Origin: Pelagadaptatus aseana
GTDB lineage: Bacteria > Pseudomonadota > Gammaproteobacteria > Pseudomonadales > Cellvibrionaceae
Direction: 5' to 3'
Length of the DNA stretch: 64,000 bases
NCBI GenBank assembly: GCA_040365065.1
Contig: BAABNI010000003.1
Location: 62,001 to 126,000, forward strand
Shown: one piece after another, positions 17,781-26,334 of the stretch
Layout of the letters: each line of letters begins with the position of its first letter
Position numbering within the stretch: the first letter of the stretch is position 1
Program-made: the position numbers and the translations under genes
Notes under the pieces: model-generated
Database searches by the model: none
What the model was told of the DNA's origin: nothing
What the model saw: only the letters and a program-made list of their open reading frames with translations

Positions 17781-18020
17781 ATGAAGCCAACACCACTTAA
17801 CAGAGCGTTTGTCTCCGCTTTTTTAATCAAAGGCAGCGACGCCACTCTGGCCGACGTTTCCGACAAAAAAATTGCCAATCACGGCTACACCATTGAGCGC
17901 TGTCGCCAAACCGGTAAATACAGCCTAAACACCGCACCGGCAGCCCGACCACGTAAGCGCAAGCCTGTGATTACCGAACAGGAAGCCAGAGAGATTGAAG
18001 CTGTATTTTACAATCCCTGA
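17781..18020 (+). CDS. Small uncharacterised basic protein (79 residues)
   Basis: Not recognised. ATG at 17781 has a good ribosome site (CAGGAGA, spacing about 8), so the longer in-frame start upstream is unlikely. The middle segment resembles a short recognition or DNA-binding fold (LADVSDKKIANHGYTIERCR), then a basic patch PRPRKRKP-like (about 55-62) and an acidic helix EQEAREIEAVF. No membrane part. Own terminator downstream. Function unknown. Confidence 0.6.
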   Translation: MKPTPLNRAFVSAFLIKGSDATLADVSDKKIANHGYTIERCRQTGKYSLNTAPAARPRKRKPVITEQEAREIEAVFYNP

Positions 18021-18047
18021 TTTTCCAAAAACCGCAATGGATTGAGT

Positions 18048-18077
18048 AAAGCCGGCATGTCAATGCTGGCTTTTTTA
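18048..18077 (+). terminator. Rho-independent terminator
   Basis: AAAGCCGGCAT (18048-18058) and ATGCTGGCTTT (18063-18073) with one G-U pair and a 4-base loop, then a T-run. Ends the 79-residue ORF transcript. Confidence 0.75.
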
Positions 18078-18183
18078 TTGTCTGAATGGCATCGGCAACA
18101 CACATTGCCAATGGCTTCAGACACATCATTTTGCCCGCCGTTAACAGACACTGGTATCAGTAAAAAACCAAGAGGAAAATGAT

Positions 18184-18660
18184 ATGACCAACATTCCATC
18201 AATCAACCCAGACGTACCGCTCAGCAGTAAAGTGATTATCGGTTCTGGTGACGCAGCCAAGGAAAACGTTGCCAAAGAAGAAGGCCCAACACCGGAAGAT
18301 ATTAACGAGAGGGTCAGGAAGATCGAAGAGACACTGGAAAGTCGCAAAGCTGAAAACTCGGATCAGCAATCGCAAAAACGGGCAACCGTTTCAGAGACAC
18401 ATACGGCAATGCGACAGAAGGATTTGGTCGAGCTCTATATATCCCTGAGCTCTGGCACCGATGCACCCGACTCACAAACACTGGTGGTCACTGACAGTGA
18501 CACAAGCCGTTTTGAAGAATTACTGGGTCAATTAAAAAGCGATCAGGATAGCTTTATGGAACACCTGCGCAACCTGATCGATCGGGATTACCGCAACCCG
18601 ATCGAAGAGACGCCAACGCCCGAAGGTGTCAAAGGTACACTGCTCGATATTCAGGCATAA
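18184..18660 (+). CDS. Uncharacterised acidic protein (158 residues)
   Basis: Not recognised. ATG at 18184 with AAGAGGAAA upstream. Soluble and very polar; a heptad-like stretch (about 36-60, EDINERVRKIEETLESRKAE) suggests a coiled coil, and a second helical half (about 105-145) contains FEELLGQLKSDQDSFMEHLRNLI. No signal peptide, cysteines or membrane segment. Third of three orphan ORFs between tatC and typA; a palindromic terminator follows. Confidence 0.6.
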   Translation: MTNIPSINPDVPLSSKVIIGSGDAAKENVAKEEGPTPEDINERVRKIEETLESRKAENSDQQSQKRATVSETHTAMRQKDLVELYISLSSGTDAPDSQTLVVTDSDTSRFEELLGQLKSDQDSFMEHLRNLIDRDYRNPIEETPTPEGVKGTLLDIQA

Positions 18661-18675
18661 ACACTGGCGCCAAAA

Positions 18676-18707
18676 AAAAGGCCGAAGCAAGCTTGCTTCG
18701 GCCTTTT
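18676..18707. terminator. Bidirectional terminator between the orphan ORF and typA
   Basis: A perfect 32-base palindrome: AAAAGGCCGAAGCAAG followed directly by its reverse complement. A longer A-run is on the left and a T-run on the right. Serves the plus-strand 158-residue ORF and minus-strand typA. Confidence 0.88.
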
Positions 18708-18729
18708 CGATTACACCACTAGTCCAAGA

Positions 18730-20547
18730 TTACTTGGCGGCGTTTTTAGCTCGCTTACGCTCGGTTTCGGTCAACAGCTTCTTACGCAGACGAATGCTTT
18801 CCGGGGTTACTTCCACCAGTTCATCGTCTTCAATAAATTCCAGCGCCTGCTCAAGGGTATGCTTGATCGGTGGCGTCAGGGTCAGCGCCTCATCGGTACC
18901 GGAAGCACGAACGTTGGTCAGCTGCTTACCTTTGGTGGGGTTAACCGCCAGATCGTTAGAGCGCGAATGAATACCGATGATCTGACCTTCATACACCTCG
19001 GCACCATGGCCCAAGAACAGACGACCACGATCCTGCAAGTTGAACAGGCCGTAGGACAGGGTCTTGCCCTTAACCATGCTCACCAGCACACCGTTGATGC
19101 GGCTAACCACCTCACCCACTTTGACCGGACCGTAGTGATCAAACACACTGGTCATGATGCCGGAACCGGAGGTCAGGGTCAGGAACAAACCACGGAAGCC
19201 GATCAGGCCGCGGGAAGGCGCCATAAACTCAAGACGAACACGGCCTTTACCATCCGGCTCCATATTGGTCATTTCGGCCTTACGCAGACCCAGCTCTTCC
19301 ATAATGGAGCCCTGATGCTGCTCTTCCACATCGATAACAACCTGCTCGAACGGCTCCTGGATTTCGCCATCGATTTCACGCTGGACCACTTCCGGACGAG
19401 AAATGCTCATCTCAAAACCTTCGCGACGCATGGTTTCGATCAATACCGACAAGTGCAATTCACCACGACCGGAAACTACAAATTTATCCGGGGTGTCGCC
19501 CTCTTCAACACGCAGCGCAACGTTATGAATCAGCTCCTGCTCGAGACGATCCTTGATGTTGCGCGAGGTAACAAACTTGCCTTCTTTACCGGCAAACGGG
19601 GAATCGTTAACGATAAAGGTCATGCTCACGGTTGGCTCGTCAACGCTCAGTGGCGGCAGAGCTTCAACATTGTCCGGATCACACAGGGTGTCAGAGATGC
19701 TCAGGCCATCAATACCATTGATACAGACGATATCACCCGCAGTCGCCAGCTCCGTATCGATGCGCTCCAGCCCCAGATAGCCCTTAACGTTCAGAACCTT
19801 ACCCTTGCGCTCTTTGCCATCGGCACTCTTCACCACTACCTGCTGGTTGGGCTTGAGGGTACCGCGGGTAATGCGGCCAATACCGATAACACCCACGTAG
19901 CTGTCGTAATCCAGCGCAGAAACCTGCATTTGGAAGGCACCTTCCGGATCAACTTCTGGTGCAGGTACTTTTTCGGTGATCATTTGATACAGCGGGGTCA
20001 TGTCTTCAGCCATATCTTCCGGATCGTCACCGGCAATGCCGTTGATGGCAGAGGCGTAGATCACCGGGAAGTCCAGCTGTTCGTCGGTCGCACCCAGAGA
20101 ATCAAACAGCTCAAATACCTGATCCATGACCCAATCAGGGCGAGCGCCCGGGCGGTCAATCTTGTTGATTACAACAATAGGCTTCAGACCCTGCTCAAAG
20201 GCCTTGGAAGTTACAAAGCGGGTTTGCGGCATGGGGCCATCAACGGCGTCCACCAGCAGCAGTACGGAATCCACCATGGAGAGTACGCGCTCTACCTCAC
20301 CACCGAAGTCGGCGTGCCCCGGGGTGTCTACGATGTTGATGCGGTAGTCGTTCCAGCTAATGGCGGTATTTTTCGCCAGAATGGTAATGCCGCGCTCTTT
20401 TTCCTGATCGTTGGAATCCATGATGCGCTCGGCACCTTCGTCCTTGCGATCCAGAGTCCCTGACTGGCTCAAGAGTTTATCAACCAGGGTGGTTTTACCG
20501 TGGTCAACGTGGGCAATAATGGCAATATTTCGGAGTTTCTCGATCAC
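18730..20547 (-). CDS. typA: Ribosome-associated GTPase TypA/BipA
   Basis: Translational GTPase of the EF-G class that aids 50S assembly and stress growth. G domain motifs are complete: AHVDHGKTTLVD (G1), RGITI (G2), DTPGHADFGGEV (G3) and NKID (G4). Domains II, III, V and the TypA-specific C-terminal domain follow. 605 residues, standard. The codon choice is that of a well-expressed gene. Confidence 0.98.
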   Translation of the reverse strand: MIEKLRNIAIIAHVDHGKTTLVDKLLSQSGTLDRKDEGAERIMDSNDQEKERGITILAKNTAISWNDYRINIVDTPGHADFGGEVERVLSMVDSVLLLVDAVDGPMPQTRFVTSKAFEQGLKPIVVINKIDRPGARPDWVMDQVFELFDSLGATDEQLDFPVIYASAINGIAGDDPEDMAEDMTPLYQMITEKVPAPEVDPEGAFQMQVSALDYDSYVGVIGIGRITRGTLKPNQQVVVKSADGKERKGKVLNVKGYLGLERIDTELATAGDIVCINGIDGLSISDTLCDPDNVEALPPLSVDEPTVSMTFIVNDSPFAGKEGKFVTSRNIKDRLEQELIHNVALRVEEGDTPDKFVVSGRGELHLSVLIETMRREGFEMSISRPEVVQREIDGEIQEPFEQVVIDVEEQHQGSIMEELGLRKAEMTNMEPDGKGRVRLEFMAPSRGLIGFRGLFLTLTSGSGIMTSVFDHYGPVKVGEVVSRINGVLVSMVKGKTLSYGLFNLQDRGRLFLGHGAEVYEGQIIGIHSRSNDLAVNPTKGKQLTNVRASGTDEALTLTPPIKHTLEQALEFIEDDELVEVTPESIRLRKKLLTETERKRAKNAAK

Positions 20548-20677
20548 AATCAGCGTCTCATTTTAAAAAATACGGGCGCAGCACGCCGCAAAGGGCGCGC
20601 ATTATACCTGCACCCTCGCCGCGTTAAAACTAACGATTGTGAATATTTTTTGATCGATTCTGCAACTAAGCAGAAAA

Positions 20678-21097
20678 TCAGAGCCCGGCCAGCTTCCAGG
20701 CCAAATTGCCGATCATCACCCAAAGCGCGACAACGCCTACCAGAAACAAGGGGAAACGGTGGGGAATGTAGTTGCTGCCCACATGCACATAGGCGTGGGC
20801 GTAGCGGGTCACCACAAAAAACCAGGCGACATAAATCAACAGATCGCTGACCAGATTCAGGCTGTAGGCCATCAGGCAGAGGGCATAAAACAACACCGGC
20901 ATCTGAAACTGGTTGGCGAGATTATTAGAGGTCAACACCACCCCTTCAGACCAAGCGGTGTTATCCAGTGCCGACTTTTTCAGATCCACCGTCCCGGCTT
21001 TGCGATCAGCGCCCTTGCGCTTGGCCATAACCAACAGCACGATATTGGGCAAAATAATCTGCAACAGCATTGGCCAGAAAATTTGATGACTACTCAT
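20678..21097 (-). CDS. MAPEG-family membrane protein
   Basis: 139 residues, four predicted membrane helices. The MAPEG pattern is visible in LTSNNLANQFQMPVLFYALC (an N-x-x-N-x-x-E/Q-x-P region) and VTRYAHAYVHVGSNYIPHR. MAPEG proteins are glutathione-linked transferases or of unknown function. Start at ATG 21097 after a good site AGAGGAG; the longer open frame would run into thiI. Substrate unknown. Confidence 0.85.
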   Translation of the reverse strand: MSSHQIFWPMLLQIILPNIVLLVMAKRKGADRKAGTVDLKKSALDNTAWSEGVVLTSNNLANQFQMPVLFYALCLMAYSLNLVSDLLIYVAWFFVVTRYAHAYVHVGSNYIPHRFPLFLVGVVALWVMIGNLAWKLAGL

Positions 21098-21144
21098 AAC
21101 ACAACTCCTCTTGATTATTATTGTTATCAGGCGGCTTAAGCCGA

Positions 21145-22599
21145 TCACTCTGGCCGATACACCCCCAGATTGCGGTATCCCTCAGCCTTCAGGTTGGCTG
21201 CGTGCAGCTGGCTCATTACCCCCTTGTCACAGTACAGCAGGTACTCAACCGCTTTATCGAGACCAGCGAAGGCAGAGCTCAGACGGTAAAACGGTATCTT
21301 CAGCACCTCGACGCCGTCAAGCGTCAGCGGAGACAGCTCCTCCTCATCCGGATGGCGCACATCAATGACCACCTGACCGGCTTCAACACTGGCAACCAGA
21401 GCCACCTGCTCATCGTCCTGTAAATCGTTGATCACCCCGTCAATGTGCTGCATTTTGCGAGCCTCTACGGCGTTATCCAGCACGGCAAAATCGAAATTGG
21501 CCTCCTCCGCTTCAATCCGCTCCACCTTAGCCCTAGTTGTAGGCTTGCGAGAGATCACCCCACAGTACTCGGGGATGCTGGCCGAAAAGTCTTCGGTACC
21601 AATTTCCCGGGCAATATCAATGATATCGCCCTTATCCATGGTGATCAGAGGACGCAGCGTCAGGGTATCGGTGACACCATCAATCACCGACAAATTGGTC
21701 AGGGTCTGACTGGAAACCTGCGCAATGGCCTCACCGGTCACCAACGCCTGAATTTCCATCTCCTCAGCCACTTTGCTGGCTGCACGCATCATCATGCGCT
21801 TGAGCACCACCCCCATCTGCGAGTTGTGCACCTTCTCAAGAATTTCAGTCACCACATCTTCAAATGGCACGGTCACAAACATCACTCGATGGGATGCACC
21901 AAATTTTCGCCACAGATAATAGGCCACTTCTTTGACCGCCACCTCATGGGCCCGACCACCCAGATTAAAAAAGCAATAGTGGGTGCGGATGCCTCGTTTG
22001 ATGGTCAAATAGCTGGAAACCGTCGAATCAAAACCACCGGAAATCAATGACAACACCGGATCCTGTGATCCCAGCGGAAAACCACCCAAGCCAGCAATTT
22101 GCTCTTCAATCACATAGAGCTGATCGCCGCGAATCTCCAGCATCACCGTAATGTCCGGGTTTTTCAGACGCACTCCCAGAGCTTCCGAATACTGGTTTAA
22201 GCCACCGCCCACATAGCGCTCCACATCGGTGGAAGTAAACTCATGATTGCCACTGCGCTTGACCCGGACACAAAAGGTCTTACCCGCCAACGCCTCGGCC
22301 CAGATCTCGTGGGTTTTCTGGTAAATATCATCCAGATCACCCAATGGGTGATTGCGAACCTTGGAGAAATGGGCAATTCCTGGCGTATGAGCCAGCACCT
22401 CAGCCACCCTGGCAGCTACCAGCGGGTCTTCGCTTGGGGAAATCACATCAATTTTGTCCCACTCCCGGATCACCTCAATCGGCGCCCCCACATCGGCCAG
22501 CAAATACTTCAGATTTTCGCGTAAATGCTTAGTAAAGCGCTTGCGCACCGGCGGGCTTTTTATGGTGATTTCAGGGAAGAGTTTGACAATAAAGTGCAT
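21145..22599 (-). CDS. thiI: tRNA 4-thiouridine synthase with rhodanese domain
   Basis: Makes s4U8 in tRNA and passes sulfur to thiazole synthesis. N-terminal ferredoxin-like and THUMP domains (to about 170), a PP-loop ATP pyrophosphatase site LISGGFDSTVSSY (about 185-197), and a C-terminal rhodanese domain with the active Cys in YCDKGVMSQ. 484 residues, the long gammaproteobacterial form. No other gene in the same transcript is evident. Confidence 0.96.
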   Translation of the reverse strand: MHFIVKLFPEITIKSPPVRKRFTKHLRENLKYLLADVGAPIEVIREWDKIDVISPSEDPLVAARVAEVLAHTPGIAHFSKVRNHPLGDLDDIYQKTHEIWAEALAGKTFCVRVKRSGNHEFTSTDVERYVGGGLNQYSEALGVRLKNPDITVMLEIRGDQLYVIEEQIAGLGGFPLGSQDPVLSLISGGFDSTVSSYLTIKRGIRTHYCFFNLGGRAHEVAVKEVAYYLWRKFGASHRVMFVTVPFEDVVTEILEKVHNSQMGVVLKRMMMRAASKVAEEMEIQALVTGEAIAQVSSQTLTNLSVIDGVTDTLTLRPLITMDKGDIIDIAREIGTEDFSASIPEYCGVISRKPTTRAKVERIEAEEANFDFAVLDNAVEARKMQHIDGVINDLQDDEQVALVASVEAGQVVIDVRHPDEEELSPLTLDGVEVLKIPFYRLSSAFAGLDKAVEYLLYCDKGVMSQLHAANLKAEGYRNLGVYRPE

Positions 22600-22849
22600 G
22601 ATTAACTCGCAGGCAATCGCGGATGAGGGTAAAAAGGCGGCGATTATAAAGTAAGGCGCCGGCTGCCACCAAAGCTATTTAAGGCTAGATCATCTTCTGT
22701 TGCTTTTCTTCAACTCACCTTCAGTACAGGCTTGACCTTCGAGACAGCCTTTTTCACAGTTCAATGGCATAATTGAATCGCACCAACACGCCATCAAAAA
22801 AATGGTTTCCTGCCATTCAGCCGTTTCACGCTATTTAAAGGGGTTACTC

Positions 22850-23818
22850 ATGCACGAATTTCCACAGCAGAATGTCGAGGAGTCTCGAATTTATGCTGAA
22901 GAAACCGATAAGCCACTGCCGGAAGTACTCAACCCCAAAACGCGTTACGCGTTTTTCAGCACTATTGCCAAGGGCGGCAAATCGCTGATCAAATCGTGCC
23001 GGGACCTGCATCTGAACCGCACCGTTTGCTACAAAACGCTCCGCCCCGAATTTATTGGCGACCCCATTGAAACCCGTCGATTGCTGCGCGAGGCACGGAT
23101 TTCGGCAATGCTGCAACACCCGAGCACGGTGCCCACCTATGAGATCGGCCGCGACAACCGCGGCAATTATTACTTCACCATGAAACTGGTGCATGGCTAC
23201 ACCTTGCGCGAAGTGCTGGATTATCGCGAGCGCTATGATTTGACCCAGCTCATGGATCTGATGGTGCAGGTTGCGCGATCATTGGGCTACGCACACTCCC
23301 GTGGAGTAGTACATCGCGACATCAAACCCGAGAACATCCTGATCGGCCCCTATGGTGAGGTACTGGTGCTGGACTGGGGCTTGGCCAAAGTCTGGCACAA
23401 AGACACGGCACAAGACGACGAGCCTGAGATCGAAGAGGCCACTCTCAACAAAAAACTCAGCGGCAAAAGTATGACCGGTGAAGGCAAACTGCAGGGCACA
23501 GTCATGTATATGTCGCCCGAGCAAATTGATCGCGACCCGGGCATTGCCGGCCAGTCCGATCTCTACAGTCTGGGGGCGATTCTCTATGAAACCTTGACCG
23601 GTGTTACTCCGTTTCAGGGGGATGTGGTGCGAACCCTGCTTGAGCAAATCCGCAATGAAACTCCCGAGGATCCCCGCAATATGACCAGCGCCAAAATACC
23701 GGACGTACTGGCTGAACTGACAATGAGCTGCCTGAAAAAAGACCCTCAGGACCGGCCCAATTCTGCGGATGAGGTATTGCGCATCCTCCGTGAAGGCTGG
23801 AGTTACGGAGGCGTTTAG
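22850..23818 (+). CDS. Soluble Hanks-type Ser/Thr protein kinase
   Basis: 322 residues, a single kinase domain with no membrane helix or PASTA repeats. VCYKTL holds the catalytic Lys, LLREARISAMLQHP the helix-C Glu, VVHRDIKPENIL the catalytic loop; the magnesium loop is DWG (VLDWGLAK) rather than DFG, as in many bacterial kinases. MYMSPEQ ends the activation segment. Start at ATG 22850 with AGGGG. 92 bases upstream of a PP2C phosphatase, so a reversible phosphorylation pair is likely. Targets unknown; the neighbouring genes are glutamine synthetases. Confidence 0.92.
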   Translation: MHEFPQQNVEESRIYAEETDKPLPEVLNPKTRYAFFSTIAKGGKSLIKSCRDLHLNRTVCYKTLRPEFIGDPIETRRLLREARISAMLQHPSTVPTYEIGRDNRGNYYFTMKLVHGYTLREVLDYRERYDLTQLMDLMVQVARSLGYAHSRGVVHRDIKPENILIGPYGEVLVLDWGLAKVWHKDTAQDDEPEIEEATLNKKLSGKSMTGEGKLQGTVMYMSPEQIDRDPGIAGQSDLYSLGAILYETLTGVTPFQGDVVRTLLEQIRNETPEDPRNMTSAKIPDVLAELTMSCLKKDPQDRPNSADEVLRILREGWSYGGV

Positions 23819-23910
23819 AGCCGCCAGCCCTGCTCAAACCCAAATTGACACTGCCACTCACAATGTCGTCATAACAGCATTATTCAAATTCGCATTAACA
23901 GGCCCTAACA

Positions 23911-24711
23911 ATGCCCTATATCGATTTTAATCAGCTGGTGGAACTGGAGACCCAGTGCCAATCAACCACTAAGTTTGTCTGGCGCAGCGCTGCGCTAAGT
24001 GATGTCGGGCGCGTCCGAGAGGTCAACGAAGACGCCTTCTATAACGACTCGGAACAAGGCCTGTGGGCCGTAGCCGACGGTATGGGCGGCCTGGCGCGTG
24101 GCGATTATGCCAGTGGCGTCGTCGTTGACGCCTTCGTCCACTACATTAAGGCCAGCACTATTGCCGGTTGCATCAGGGATATTGAAGTACGCTTGCGCGA
24201 AGCTCATGCAAACTGCCGCAACTCTTTCAAGTCTAAGGGCGAGCGAGTCGGCTCTACCGTTGCAGCACTCTATTACTATGGCGGTTACGGCTTCCTGCTT
24301 TGGGCAGGTGACAGCCGGGTTTATCGCTTGCGCAACAAACAGCTGCAATTGCTGACCAGAGACCACACGGTAGCCCAGGATAAAATCGCCAGTGGCGCGA
24401 TGACACCGCAGCAGGCAGCCAGGCATCCGTCAGCCCATGTACTGACACGGGCCGTGGGTGTTCATCAAACCTTGCACCTGGATCTCGATTTCGATCTGGT
24501 TCAGGCGGGAGATCGCTTTTTGGTCTGCAGTGACGGACTCTATAACGAGCTGCCTGAAGATGAGCTTCAGTCCCTGTTAACAGCAACTGAGGCGCAACAA
24601 GCCGTAAAAAATCTGGTCAATAAAGCCCTGAATCAGGGTGGCCGCGACAATATCACCGCAATCGTAGTGGATGCCGTTGTGGATGACACAACACCAGATA
24701 AAACCGTTTGA
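23911..24711 (+). CDS. PP2C-type protein phosphatase
   Basis: 266 residues. Metal-binding PP2C motifs in order: GRVREVNEDAF, WAVADGMGGLA, GSTVAALYYYGG, LLWAGDSRVYRL, CSDGLYNEL and GGRDNITAIVV. Soluble, Mn/Mg-dependent. A TTGACA (about 23847) with a possible -10 in the gap after the kinase suggests it may also have its own promoter. Likely opposes the upstream kinase. Confidence 0.93.
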   Translation: MPYIDFNQLVELETQCQSTTKFVWRSAALSDVGRVREVNEDAFYNDSEQGLWAVADGMGGLARGDYASGVVVDAFVHYIKASTIAGCIRDIEVRLREAHANCRNSFKSKGERVGSTVAALYYYGGYGFLLWAGDSRVYRLRNKQLQLLTRDHTVAQDKIASGAMTPQQAARHPSAHVLTRAVGVHQTLHLDLDFDLVQAGDRFLVCSDGLYNELPEDELQSLLTATEAQQAVKNLVNKALNQGGRDNITAIVVDAVVDDTTPDKTV

Positions 24712-25071
24712 TTGATGCCTGATGACAACACACTTCAGGCCGCACTGCACTGACAGTGAGCACAACCTGAGCAAATGCACCAATACAATGCATTAAAGCT
24801 CACTTGCGCCCCAAAATAACGCATAACACACGTCTCGCACCGGAACCACCTCATAAAGCCTTGAACCACGGGGACACTCGCCCGCCCCAATAAAGCGCTT
24901 AAATAGTCGCGTCCGTGCGCTATTTTGGACGCAAACTGATTTTTGCGCCCGAGATTTTTATAAGTTGGTACAGAGTTTGCTCACCAATACCCCACATGAT
25001 TATTTCGGGGTTTTCCCCATTCAGGGGAACGTCCCCAAAACTCAACAAAACCTACTGGAGTGATTCTCAAG
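24712..25071 (+). promoter_or_regulatory. Regulatory region of the type II glutamine synthetase, with sigma54 promoter
   Basis: A 360-base gap. A sigma54 -24/-12 promoter is clear: TTGGTACAGAGTTTGCT with GG at 24967-24968 and GC at 24979-24980, exactly GG-N10-GC. About 190 bases upstream, TGCACCAATACAATGCA (24776-24792) resembles an NtrC site (left half perfect, right half weak). TGCGCTATTTTGGACGCA lies around 24915-24935. The leader to the ATG is about 80 bases. No gene found in this gap. Confidence 0.7.
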
Positions 25072-26088
25072 ATGAAAAGTAAGTTGGAATACATCTGGCT
25101 TGACGGTTACAAGCCAACTCAAAGCCTGCGCAGCAAGACTATGGTTCGCGACAACTTCGGCGGCACCCTGGAAGAGTGCCCAATGTGGTCCTTCGACGGT
25201 TCTTCTACCGAGCAAGCTGACGGTAACGATTCTGATTGCTTGCTGAAGCCAGTAGCGATCATTCCTGATCCAGATCGTAACAACTCTTACCTGGTAATGA
25301 CCGAAGTACTGAACGCCGACGGTAGCGCCCACGAGTCTAACGGCCGTGCCACCATCGAAGAAGGCGATGATGACGAAGATTTCTGGTTCGGTTTTGAGCA
25401 AGAGTACTTCCTGATCGACATGGAAACTGGCCTGCCAGCTGGCTTCCCAGCCAACGGCTACCCAGGACCTCAAGGCCCTTACTACTGCTCCGTAGGCGCC
25501 AAAAACGCTCACGGCCGTCACGTCATCGAAGAGCATCTGGACCTGTGTCTGGAAGCCGGCCTGAACGTTGAAGGCATCAACGCTGAAGTTGCTGCCGGTC
25601 AATGGGAATTCCAAATCTTCGCCAAAGGCGCCAAGCGCGCTGGTGACGAAATCTGGCTGGGCCGCTACATTCTGGAGCGCACCGCTGAGAAATACGGCTA
25701 CGCCATCGACTGGCATCCGAAGCCTCTGGGCAACACCGACTGGAACGGTTCCGGCATGCACGCCAACTTCTCCAACACTGCCATGCGTGAGCAAGGTGAC
25801 GAGTCTGTATTCACCAAGATCTGTGAAGAGTTTGGTAAGAACATTGAGCGCCACATCAGCGTTTACGGTGCCGACAACGACCAGCGTCTGACCGGTCTGC
25901 ACGAGACTCAGTCCATCGACGAGTTCAGCTACGGCGTATCTGACCGTGGTGCCTCTATCCGCATCCCGGTTGGCACTGTTGAAGATGGCTGGAAAGGTCG
26001 TCTGGAAGATCGTCGTCCAGCGTCTAACGCCTGCCCATACAAGGTTGCTGCTGCAATCGTTAAAACTACTAACGAAGCTGGCGTTTAA
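25072..26088 (+). CDS. glnII: Glutamine synthetase, eukaryotic-like type II
   Basis: ATP-dependent amidation of glutamate. 338 residues, far shorter than GSI, and the sequence is of the GSII class: MKSKLEYIWLDGYKP at the start, WSFDGSSTEQA, FWFGFEQEYFLID (metal ligands), NGSGMHANFS and DRGASIRIPVGT. GSII lacks the adenylylation site, so GlnE control is not expected. Codons are strongly biased, as in a highly expressed gene. Sits between the PP2C gene and GSI, with its own sigma54 promoter and terminator. Rare in gammaproteobacteria compared with GSI. Confidence 0.93.
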   Translation: MKSKLEYIWLDGYKPTQSLRSKTMVRDNFGGTLEECPMWSFDGSSTEQADGNDSDCLLKPVAIIPDPDRNNSYLVMTEVLNADGSAHESNGRATIEEGDDDEDFWFGFEQEYFLIDMETGLPAGFPANGYPGPQGPYYCSVGAKNAHGRHVIEEHLDLCLEAGLNVEGINAEVAAGQWEFQIFAKGAKRAGDEIWLGRYILERTAEKYGYAIDWHPKPLGNTDWNGSGMHANFSNTAMREQGDESVFTKICEEFGKNIERHISVYGADNDQRLTGLHETQSIDEFSYGVSDRGASIRIPVGTVEDGWKGRLEDRRPASNACPYKVAAAIVKTTNEAGV

Positions 26089-26116
26089 TCGACCCAACTC
26101 ATCTTTAAGTAGTTTT

Positions 26117-26153
26117 CAAAAAGGCCACCCCTCTCCGGGGCTGGCCTTTTTTA
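26117..26153 (+). terminator. Rho-independent terminator after glnII
   Basis: AAAAGGCCA-CCCC pairs with GGGG-TGGCCTTTT around a CTCT loop, then a T-run. Separates glnII and glnA transcripts. Confidence 0.82.
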
Positions 26154-26180
26154 TTGCCTGCCACCCAATTTGCCCTTTTT

Positions 26181-26198
26181 TTGGGCACGCTCTCTTGC
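26181..26198 (+). promoter_or_regulatory. Weak sigma54-like sequence before glnA
   Basis: TTGGGCACGCTCTCTTGC has both -24 (GGCACG) and -12 (TTGC) blocks, but the spacing is one base too long (GG-N11-GC). It lies about 140 bases before the start codon. Given only as a candidate. Confidence 0.25.
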
Positions 26199-26334
26199 TT
26201 CCAACCCGTAAAACATGAAGAATGCGAGTCCAAGAAGAAGGGCAGCGCAAGGGTCTTTCTCTGTAGCGCGTTTCTAAGGCGCGCAGTAACACTTTTTTAA
26301 CACCGTTTGGCTTAGCCAATTTTGGAGAATGAAC

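Noticed and set aside
18859..20463. Long open frame on the plus strand opposite typA (534 codons)
   Set aside because: It is antisense to a complete typA. The frame stays open because of codon bias in a highly expressed gene. It has no ribosome site or recognisable motif.
26181..26198. A second true sigma54 promoter before glnA
   Set aside because: The -24 and -12 blocks look right but the spacing is one base too long, so it is listed only as a weak candidate.
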